NCBI RefSeq assembly: GCF_022483985.1
Contig: NZ_JAKVME010000001.1
Coordinates: forward strand, 1,736,001 to 1,800,000
DNA from: Acetobacter sp.
GTDB taxonomy: Bacteria > Pseudomonadota > Alphaproteobacteria > Acetobacterales > Acetobacteraceae
Direction of reading: 5' to 3'
Length of the DNA stretch: 64,000 nt
Below are positions 53,286 to 61,200 of the stretch, piece by piece. A model generated the notes under the pieces. That model saw nothing but the letters and a program-made list of their open reading frames with translations. It made no database searches and was not told where the DNA came from. The translations under genes were made by a program, and so were the position numbers. How positions within the stretch are numbered: position 1 is the first letter of the stretch; the number at the start of each line of letters is the position of its first letter.

Positions 53286-54488
53286 ATGTGCTACCATCGC
53301 CTCATGGTGGAAGAGACCGACAGTCTGGCAGGTGAGGTCATGAGCGGGCGTATGGATCCCGCCACCGGCAAGCCTCTGCCACGCGGCGTGAGTTATCGCG
53401 GCCCAAAACAGTATATGACCCGCAAGGTCGTTGACGGGCGGCGCATTCAGCGAACCTTTTCCACGGCTGCCCAGGCACGGCGCTGGCTGAACGAGACGAC
53501 CGCCAGGGCCGAGCTAGGCCAGTTTACGGACACACGATCACTTGACCGGACAACCATCGGCGATCTTGTGGCGCGCTATCGCGACGAATGCATGGCCGAC
53601 CGCGAACGCGACCGTACCGGGCACCTTCCAGCCATCCTCCGGGATGAAGAGATTGCCAGCGTAAAACTCTCCCGTTTCTCGCCCGCCGACGTACGTGGCT
53701 TTCGGGAGCGGATGACGGCGGCAGGATACGCTCCAGCCACGGTGGTCAAGCGCCTGAACCTGCTGGCGTCCATCATCCAGCATGCCATTTCGGAATGGGA
53801 TATCTCCATCATCAATCATGCCTCCGGACGGGTGGTCAAACGTCCGGAGGGGGCGGACAAGAAGCGCAACCGGCGGCTCGAGGAGAGCCATGACAGTGCG
53901 CAGACAGGAGAATACGACCGCCTGCTTCTTGCGATAGGCAAGTCCCCTCATCCCGATGACGTGTGGCTCGTGCGCTGGTCCATCGAGCAGGGCACGCGGC
54001 GCAGCGAGGCTCTCAGTCTCAGATGGGGCGATATCGATCTCGAACGCCGAACCCTGCGCCTGGGGGGCGAAGTCGGAAAAACGAAGACACACAGACATCA
54101 GGAAGAACATGGACCTGAAATCCGGCCTCTGACACCTGGCGCCCGCCGCCTGCTTCTGGAGAAACTGGCGACGCTTCCCCGGCCACCCGGACCGGATGAG
54201 GCTGTATTCGATGTGGGAACCGAGGACGCGTTCAGCATGAGATATGGTCGTCTCGTCCGCGAGGCGGGTCTGAAGAACCTGACCTTTCACGACCTGAGAC
54301 ATGAAGCAACCAGCCGGCTGGCAAAGTTGCTGCCCAATCCGCTCGACCTCAAACGCGTGACCGGCCATCGCGACCTGAAATCACTGGATCGCTATTACCA
54401 GCCTGTTCCTGAAGACATCAGTCGTCAGATCGAGGAAGCTGAGCGCGTGATGGGTATGCTGACACGTCATGAAACCCGGATGGAATGA
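53286..54488 (+). CDS. Tyrosine integrase next to tRNA-Glu
   Basis: A 400-residue phage-type recombinase, unrelated in detail to the first integrase. An AP2-like N-terminal arm-binding part (YMTRKVVDGRRIQRTFSTAAQARRWLNE) and a SAM-like domain precede the catalytic domain: Arg in EQGTRRSEAL, HDLRHE, TGHRD and Tyr in RYYQP. All catalytic residues are intact. Starts at 53286, 53304 and 53341 are possible. A perfect terminator follows. The second att site was not found within the window. Confidence 0.9.
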   Translation: MCYHRLMVEETDSLAGEVMSGRMDPATGKPLPRGVSYRGPKQYMTRKVVDGRRIQRTFSTAAQARRWLNETTARAELGQFTDTRSLDRTTIGDLVARYRDECMADRERDRTGHLPAILRDEEIASVKLSRFSPADVRGFRERMTAAGYAPATVVKRLNLLASIIQHAISEWDISIINHASGRVVKRPEGADKKRNRRLEESHDSAQTGEYDRLLLAIGKSPHPDDVWLVRWSIEQGTRRSEALSLRWGDIDLERRTLRLGGEVGKTKTHRHQEEHGPEIRPLTPGARRLLLEKLATLPRPPGPDEAVFDVGTEDAFSMRYGRLVREAGLKNLTFHDLRHEATSRLAKLLPNPLDLKRVTGHRDLKSLDRYYQPVPEDISRQIEEAERVMGMLTRHETRME

Positions 54489-54522
54489 GGCGCCATCTTT
54501 CTTCAGAACAGCAGAGGATACC

Positions 54523-54560
54523 AACAGGATCAGGAAAAATCTTCTTTACCTGATCCTGTT
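54523..54560 (+). terminator. Terminator after the tRNA-Glu integrase
   Basis: AACAGGATCAGG (54523-54534), a 14 nt loop and CCTGATCCTGTT (54549-54560) form a perfect 12 bp stem with a short T run at its end. Confidence 0.75.
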
Positions 54561-54646
54561 TCCAATGCTACCGCTTGAGGAAAGAAACACCGCCTTCTCC
54601 CCCGAAAACAATCTGAAATCTTTTGTTTTTAGGGGAGTACTGTGAC

Positions 54647-55021
54647 TTGGCTCAGCCACCGATTACGCCCGGCGTTTTGCGTTATCGCGATGCTGCGACC
54701 TACCTGGGTATCAGCCACGGACGATTACGGAATCTGGTGAGCGAAGGACGAGGTCCTGCTTCCGTGACTTACGGCAAGCGTGACAGAGGCTTTCCTGTTG
54801 CCGCTCTCGACGCCTTCATCTTGCAGCGAATGACCGGGCATGAGCCTGCTCCATCCGAACCCGTTACGCTCAAGCGCAGGCCAGGTCGCCCCCGCAAGAC
54901 CGAACAGCGGGATCAGAGGCAGATGGCGCACTGGAGTTCCATCATGATGGCAGCCTTCCTCACCTATCTTCTGTGGGCTTACGGATTTCTTGATATGATA
55001 ACGGGATGTATTACAAACTGA
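54647..55021 (+). CDS. HTH protein with C-terminal membrane segment
   Basis: A 124-residue protein. A MerR/AlpA-like HTH ([40 protein letters not shown]) is followed by a basic linker ([14 protein letters not shown], an AT-hook-like GRPRK) and a hydrophobic C-terminus ([23 protein letters not shown]) that could be a membrane helix. The start is taken as TTG at 54647, 9 nt after AGGGGAG. The gene ends right where the IS remnant begins, so its 3' end may be altered. Confidence 0.55.
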   Translation: MAQPPITPGVLRYRDAATYLGISHGRLRNLVSEGRGPASVTYGKRDRGFPVAALDAFILQRMTGHEPAPSEPVTLKRRPGRPRKTEQRDQRQMAHWSSIMMAAFLTYLLWAYGFLDMITGCITN

Positions 55022-55029
55022 GGGATACG

Positions 55030-55401
55030 TGAATGAAAAGTTGGAACGTCAAGCATCAGTTCCACATCATGAATGGTCTGGAACAGGAACCGCCGGGCCA
55101 ATTCCCTGAACCAACCATAGACCGTACGCCAATGCCCGAAATGGATCGGCAGCATCCGCCAGCCGCAGCCGGATCGAACCAGATAACGCACCGCGTTGAT
55201 CACCTCGCGAAATTCGATCTCGCGCGGACGCCCCGTGCGTCCCAGTTCGGGCATCAACGGTGCGATGCGCTCCCATTCCTCCTCCGTCATGTCAGACGGA
55301 TAACGCTTCGTCTTGCGGGTAATCCTGGCCATGCGGCCTCTCTGCTCTGGCGTCCACATCCAGAGCTTGAATCACACTTCAACCACTTTCCAAATAGGCT
55401 C
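55030..55401 (-). pseudogene. Remnant of an IS1031-type (IS5 family) transposase gene
   Basis: The start of an IS5-family transposase ([54 protein letters not shown]) is followed by unrelated sequence near 55030, so about two thirds of the gene and its left end are lost. The right end at about 55384-55401 keeps an IS1031-like terminal repeat, GAGCCTATTTGGAAAGTG on the minus strand, next to TAA (55402-55404), which fits the TNA target of this group. Confidence 0.8.
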
Positions 55402-56065
55402 TAAGAACGCTCTGTTGTGTCGGTGTCAAATCAGACCAAAATCTTACATGTCCATGATAGGTATTCCCTTGCGTCTTGTCGAATGCGACAATTTCATTGT
55501 TATTTTTATCAACACCTATTCTTCTTGGAGATGTGTCTTTTACCTGAATTGAATTATCAAAAGCATTCTGACCACTCGTGGGCCTCCTGCTTTTTACAGC
55601 ATTATCTGTTTTTCCATGATACGGAGCATCTTCATATCGACCGTCCTCCTTCTCCGGCCCGTCATCTTCCGGCTCAGGCGCTCCCGCACCCCCGCCAGCA
55701 GACGCGCCGGACGCAGCACCCTGTCCAGCACTCGCAGCAGCACCGCCCGAGCCAGCCTCGCTACTCTCCGCATGAGAAGCCGTTCCCTTGCCAGCAAGCG
55801 CGCTGCTAACAAGCCTATCATACAGCGTATACGCTTCCGCGCTACCAAGCAGGATGCCACCAACAACCTCCGCATACGGATTGCCGGTCCGCACAAGCAC
55901 TCCTCCCGCCGTCTTCGCAGCAAAAACAACACCTGCCATCGTGTGGCTCATGTTGTATTGCGCAATCGACGACGCATAACCCGCACCGTTCAGCGCATTC
56001 ACAGACGTTGAGCCACCGCCCGCAGACCGTCGTGTCAACCGCCGTCGCTTTGTCAGAAATGACAT
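55379..56065 (-). CDS. Displaced CdiA C-terminal module with polymorphic toxin type-17-like domain
   Basis: A 228-codon frame. Residues about 22-90 are a pre-toxin region (NALNGAGYASSIAQYNMSHTMAG, LLGSAEAYTLYDRL), followed by a low-complexity Gly/Ala/Ser linker and a C-terminal toxin-like domain, DAPYHGKTDNAVKSRRPTSG to YHGHVRFWSDLTPTQQSVL, which resembles Ntox17. The last residues (from about AYLESG) and the stop codon come from the IS terminal repeat, so the original end is lost. No immunity gene is left after it. It has no secretion domain and probably is not functional unless recombined into cdiA. Confidence 0.6.
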   Translation of the reverse strand: MSFLTKRRRLTRRSAGGGSTSVNALNGAGYASSIAQYNMSHTMAGVVFAAKTAGGVLVRTGNPYAEVVGGILLGSAEAYTLYDRLVSSALAGKGTASHAESSEAGSGGAAASAGQGAASGASAGGGAGAPEPEDDGPEKEDGRYEDAPYHGKTDNAVKSRRPTSGQNAFDNSIQVKDTSPRRIGVDKNNNEIVAFDKTQGNTYHGHVRFWSDLTPTQQSVLRAYLESG

Positions 56066-56290
56066 GTTGCTTCTGAAGGCCGACTGACGCCGTGACGCTC
56101 ACACCTGCACCGGAGGTCCCGATGCTCGCTTCCGCGCCGACAAATGCGGATTTTGAACTGCTTTTGCTCTCGCTGTGCGTCGTGTTCCAGCCGGTGGAAA
56201 GGTCAATCCCTTTCGACGCCGCGAGAACGACATCCTGACCCGCCAGTTGCGCCGCAACCGCGCTCAGGTTGCCGTTGGACGTATAGCCAT
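56016..56290 (-). pseudogene. Fragment of a cdiA body
   Basis: In another frame than the module after it, the minus strand encodes SNGNLSAVAAQLAGQDVV and then VTASVGLQKQHVISDKATAVDTT, closely matching the part of the large CdiA-like protein encoded around 59980-60255. The reading frame breaks near 56016, so it is a duplicated, broken copy that marks an old recombination junction. Confidence 0.7.
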
Positions 56291-56385
56291 CACGCGACTG
56301 AACGCATGCAAGTTCATATTTTCAAGGGAACGTATGAAAAATATCACTATTTTTTATAGATGACACTGATCATTATTGTTCAGAA

Positions 56386-56826
56386 TTACTTCATCCACGG
56401 ATGTGAGATATTTCCCGTATTATAAAATTCTTTGAATAATTCAATCGTTAACGAAAGGTTCCGCGTTACCATTTCAGCGCTCCAAAAATTACCATTTATC
56501 TCCACACATGGCACTTGGCCCAAGTTGCCACCCCAATCATGTAAAATGACGCCCTTTAATCCTTCTTTCATCCAGTTGGGGTTTGATAGTGTCAATGTCT
56601 GTTCATCAGAATCAGATATATTCCGATATAGTTCTAAAAAAATATTTCCGTTCTGCGCGGATAGGGAAAGAAAGTCTTCTCCCCATTGCGTTTCAGAATA
56701 CAATCTTAATGAGTTATCGTGCTCTGTAGCGTAATAAATAGCTTGAACAACTGTATCCCATGAGGGAATTTGAAGAAAATTATTAGGATTTTCTTCATCC
56801 CATCCCCTCCATAGTGATATTTTCAT
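56386..56826 (-). CDS. Candidate immunity protein for the MafB19-like deaminase
   Basis: A 146-residue acidic soluble protein that I do not recognise with certainty. Its start overlaps the stop of the toxin module (ATGA), the classic toxin-immunity order. It contains VILHDWGGNLGQVPCVEINGNF and a C-terminal helix, vaguely like Imm1-type immunity proteins. The coding DNA is AT-rich compared with the cdiA body, usual for exchangeable toxin/immunity pairs. Confidence 0.6.
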   Translation of the reverse strand: MKISLWRGWDEENPNNFLQIPSWDTVVQAIYYATEHDNSLRLYSETQWGEDFLSLSAQNGNIFLELYRNISDSDEQTLTLSNPNWMKEGLKGVILHDWGGNLGQVPCVEINGNFWSAEMVTRNLSLTIELFKEFYNTGNISHPWMK

Positions 56827-57842
56827 TTCTCTGACATCTTTGACATGCTTCCGTTTGGCTGACGAATTGATACAAGCGTTTTACCTGTTGTGGTTTCATA
56901 TATCTCGATTTTGTTGAGACCAGCTTTATCCGCCATTGCTCTTATATCACTTCGGCAGTAACTGCATACAGGCTGCCCGGTAACCTTAATGGTCATGTCA
57001 TGTCCTTTGGTTAGACCTGCATCAAAAGCCTTTTGAATAACTTCAATTTCTGCATGGGCAGTACTCATATTCCCATTTGGAAGAGGTTTTCCTGTTGCAT
57101 CAATTTTTGCTTGAATCTTATCTCCTATTAAAGTGGGTTTATTCGGGTCAGACACTGACGGATCACGCGCTGTTTGGTTGATTCCACTGATTTTTTGACC
57201 ACCAATCTCAGTTTCTGCCGTAACTTTTGCCGCTTCTTTTACACCACCAGCACCTTCAGAATTCCCACTATCGGCAGACGAATTTTCCGGCACCTCCTTT
57301 CGGCTCTCATAGATCTTCCCGTCGGAGAGGGACTGCAACTTCGCCTCACCATCCGAATTCGCAACCCAGCGATAGCCATCGGGGGGATCAACTCTCTTCG
57401 CACCAACAGAATCATCCAGAACCCTGTAACCATCAGGCAAAGCCGTTTCCGCCGCTTTATGCTCGGCATTGACGGCAGAGTCAGCACCCTGCGCCATATG
57501 CCCGGCAGCCGACGCTTCCTGCTCGCCACGCTGCGCCGCCGCCACGGCCCTCCCGCCCGTTGTCGCAACAGCTTCCGCTTCAGCGCCCACACCCGCAAGC
57601 GTGCTCTCGCCCGGCATAACACCGCCGACCGCCAGAACCGTGTGTCCAACGCCCGAAAGATAGCGTCCGCTCGAAAAATCCTGCGCCGCCGCAAGTCCTT
57701 CCTTGGCCGATGCATATGGCGGAACAAGCAGCGTCGCCAGCGTGTCCGCGTCGGCATTGCCGCGAGAGAAATCAATGCCCGGAGCCGGGGTGTGCCGGGT
57801 GGCAGTGACAGTGATGGTTTCATCACCGGTCCGGTTATCCAT
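56823..57842 (-). CDS. Displaced CdiA C-terminal module with MafB19-like deaminase toxin
   Basis: A 339-codon frame. Residues 1-120 copy the pre-toxin part of the large CdiA-like protein almost exactly, up to HMAQGAD. After that the sequence differs. The C-terminal 130 residues form a cytidine-deaminase-like fold of the MafB19 type: zinc-ligand motif AHAEIEVIQKAFDAG with the proton-shuttle Glu, and VCSYCRSDIRAMADKAGL with two Cys ligands. It may deaminate nucleic acid of target cells. It has no secretion domain; it follows the usual orphan CDI module arrangement and needs recombination with cdiA to be delivered. Confidence 0.72.
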   Translation of the reverse strand: MDNRTGDETITVTATRHTPAPGIDFSRGNADADTLATLLVPPYASAKEGLAAAQDFSSGRYLSGVGHTVLAVGGVMPGESTLAGVGAEAEAVATTGGRAVAAAQRGEQEASAAGHMAQGADSAVNAEHKAAETALPDGYRVLDDSVGAKRVDPPDGYRWVANSDGEAKLQSLSDGKIYESRKEVPENSSADSGNSEGAGGVKEAAKVTAETEIGGQKISGINQTARDPSVSDPNKPTLIGDKIQAKIDATGKPLPNGNMSTAHAEIEVIQKAFDAGLTKGHDMTIKVTGQPVCSYCRSDIRAMADKAGLNKIEIYETTTGKTLVSIRQPNGSMSKMSEK

Positions 57843-58035
57843 ACTGCGAACAACAACACTATCGCTGACCGGACCGCCACTGACAGAAGGCGTGTCGCCT
57901 GTATCGATCGGGACAACCCAGCTGAAATCATCACCCGCAGCAACATCTACCCCTGAAACTCAGGCCCCTGTGGCGACACCGTCAACCGTGCTGCCCCCGC
58001 CAGACGCGTCCCGCACCCCATCCTGACCGGACCGC
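57480..58035. repeat. Duplicated cdiA pre-toxin segment, copy A
   Basis: A near-identical direct copy of about 58650-59222. It extends upstream of the orphan deaminase module and contains an in-frame stop (T-G-A-stop-V-S where the main copy has T-G-V-G-A-S), so it cannot be continuous with a secretion domain. Such duplications allow a new toxin tip to be swapped into cdiA by homologous recombination. Confidence 0.85.
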
Positions 58036-58079
58036 CTGAAGGCACTCCCACAACCTCTATCCTTCTATGTTGACCCCCT

Positions 58080-58280
58080 CTACCTCTTTTCAACCTGATC
58101 AAGTGCGGCTTGAACTTCTGACAACAGACGCTCTACACTATCTCTTGGGGCACCAATCCGAGTTTCAAACTCGAACATTTCAATACCATTGCAAACCTCG
58201 TTAAGAGCTGCGTTGAGGATGAGTAGTTCATCATGGCTCAACTCGATTTCGGCATCGGTAGTAATTCGCTTAAGCTTCAT
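58080..58280 (-). CDS. Candidate CdiI immunity protein
   Basis: A 66-residue acidic helical protein (SHDELLILNAALNEVCNGIEMFEFETRIGAPRDSVERLLSEVQAALDQVE). It begins 3 bp after the stop codon of the large CdiA-like gene, the usual place for the cognate immunity gene. Similar short proteins accompany other polymorphic toxins. Function is inferred from position. Confidence 0.65.
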   Translation of the reverse strand: MKLKRITTDAEIELSHDELLILNAALNEVCNGIEMFEFETRIGAPRDSVERLLSEVQAALDQVEKR

Positions 58281-58282
58281 AT

Positions 58283-61200
58283 TTACCTCAAGTTGTTGAA
58301 ATATGCTTTCCCATTCGTCGGCTTAAATGCAGTTCCACCATCGGCTGCTTTCGGGTTCCGGATGACTACCATACCAGAAGAATTGTCCCAATATGCGGTA
58401 CGTCCGTTGCTCAGTTGCTTCGTCGCCGAAGGATTGTTGAGTATATTTTCAATCTGATCAGCAAACTGCTGCTTCGTCGTAATCGCACCACCAAACTCAT
58501 TCTGATCGATCACGTGCTTATCGAACGCATGTCCATTTGCGATCTCTTCTGCGGCAAGTTGATCGTTCAATCTCACGCTGTTAGCGGCATTCGCCGCACT
58601 GTCTGCTCCGCTTGACTTGTTTATGGCTATGCTTTGGCCAACCTGGGCTGCATCCTCGGCACCCTGCGCCATATGCACGGTCGCCGCCGCGTCCTGCTCG
58701 CCGTGCTGCGCCGCCGCCACGGCCCTCCCGCCCGTTGTCGCAACAGCTTCCGCTTCAGCGCCCACGCTCGCAAGCGTGCTCTCGCCCGGCATAACACCGC
58801 CGACCGCCAGAACCGTGTGCCCGACGCCCGAAAGATAGTGTCCGCTCGAAAAATCCTGCGCCGCCGCAAGTCCTTCCTTGGCCGATGCATATGGCGGAAC
58901 AAGCAGCGTCGCCAGCGTGTCCGCGTCGGCATTGCCGCGAGAGAAATCAATGCCCGGAGCCGGGGTGTGCCGGGTGGCAGTGACAGTGACAGTGACAGTG
59001 ATGGTTTCATCACCGGTCCGGTTATCCATACTGCGAACAGCAACACTATCGCTGACCGGACCGCCACTGACAGAAGGCGTGTCGCCTGTATCGATGGGCA
59101 TAGCCCGGCTGAAATCACCTCCCGCGCCGTCAGACCCTGAAGCCCCGACCCCTGTGGCCGCCCCGTCCACCGTACTGTCCCGAGCAGACGCGTCCTGCGC
59201 GCCATCCTGCCCGGACTTCCCGGTGCCTGAGCCTGAAGTATCGCTCGCCCCCTCACCCTGCGACCCAAACCGGTCCGCCGCCTGCACGCCAAGCTCGGCA
59301 GCGCTTTCCGCCGCTGTCTCAGCCCCGATTTCCGTCTGCAACGTGTTGCTGACCTTCGCAGCGCTGAAGTCATTCGCAAGATGCCCGTTCGCAGAAGCAA
59401 CATCCGTCGTGTAAGTGCCGGAAACGCTCCCCGCGTTCACAGCAATATTGCCGCCAATCGCCGACAGACTCTCGCTCGTCCGCTCCGAAGAGGTCGCCCC
59501 CACGCCGACCGTACCCAGACCGCCGACCTCTCCGCCGGACGCGGCAACCCCGCCGCCAATGGACGTCCCGGTTCCTGACCAGCGGGAGACATTCCCCTCG
59601 GACGTCGCTGTAAGACTGCCGGTGCTGAAATGGTTCAGTCCCGCATCCGCCGTGCTCGACAGAACGCCCGCCGTCAGGCTCGTATTGCCAGTGACATCAA
59701 CGCCAAGGCCGCCCGTGCCGGCATACAGACCCGACAGTGCGCTCCCCGTCGAGACGTAGTGGTCCGTGATCGTGGAGGCGCTGACATTCGCAGAACCACC
59801 AAGAGAGCCGCCAGTCCCATACACAGGGATTGCAACACTCAGGCCGCCGCTTTCGGACACGCTCTTGTAAGATGATGTGTTTTGTGGGCTCGTGATACTC
59901 AGTGAACCGGCGGCGACATCAACGCGCTGGCCGGACACTTCCGCCCCGTTCAGCGTCAGCGCGCCGGAGGTTGCAACCGTGACGCCGTTCGCAGCCGAGA
60001 CCGACGTGTCCACCGCCGTCGCGCTGTCAGAGGTCGTGTGCTGCTTCTGGGCACCGACAGATGCCGTGACACTAATGCCCGCGCCGGTCATCCCCACACT
60101 GGCTTCGACACCGACTGACGCTGAAAGACTCTTGCTCCTGCTCTCGCTATGTGTGGTGTTCCATCCGGCGGAAAGGTCGATCCCTTTCGAGGCTGCAAGA
60201 ACGACATCCTGACCCGCCAGTTGCGCCGCAACCGCGCTCAGATTGCCGTTCGACGTATCCGTCGCATTATCCCCACGCGCAACAACCGACAGCGTGCCAC
60301 CGGCGCTGGCCGTCGTGCCCTGAACGGTAGTCTGCGTATCGGTCGAATGGCTTTTACTTGTGGAAAACCCGACAGAAACCCCAACGCCGACGAGATTGTT
60401 ATCAATCGCCCCACCAAGCGCGGACATGCCTTCCGTCATGCCGGTCTGGATGCCGCCCAGAGCCGCCAGCGTGCCATTCCCGGATTTGCTCGCCGACAGC
60501 AAACCGTCAATGGCCTCACCAACCATAGAATCCGGTGAGACCCCGGCTGTGACTCCGATACTGGTCGACTTGTGAGACTGGTTTTGCGTCGTGCTATTCT
60601 GTTCAGCCTTGAAGGCCACAGACGATCCGGACAGGGCGAGGTCTTTCGCAGCCGAAACAGCAGACCCGTCAATTGTCAGCGCGCCTGTGGAGACAATTGC
60701 GGTGTTCCCGCCCGTGGACGCGATGACGGATGGCGTCCACTGTGTTTCAGACACGGACGATTTATCTGTCCGCGAGCCGTAGCCGACGGTGCCGCTCGCG
60801 CCCTGCGTGCTCATGTGGAAACCCGCCACATGATGGGAGGCGCTCGCCTCCAGCGTGCTCTGCGTCGCCCGCTCAGTGAAGGCGCCGCCGGACAGGAGCG
60901 TCACATCGCCAGCAGCGCCCGCCATGCCCGCGACAGACATGTCGCCGCCGCTCGTCGCCGTCAGACTGCCGCCTGCGGCAACGCTGGAACCGTTCTCCGT
61001 CGTGGTGCCCAGACTGTTCGAGAAGCGGCTATGCGTCATGAAGCCACTTTTGCTGCCGGAAATGCTGTTCGACACGCTGTCGGTCGCCGACCCCAGATCC
61101 AGCGTTTTCGCGGCTGACAGGGAGACGTCGCCATCCGCCGTCAGCGTCAGCGCCGCTGTTTTCAGATCTCCGCCAAGCGCCGCCAGCGTGGCGTTCCCGC

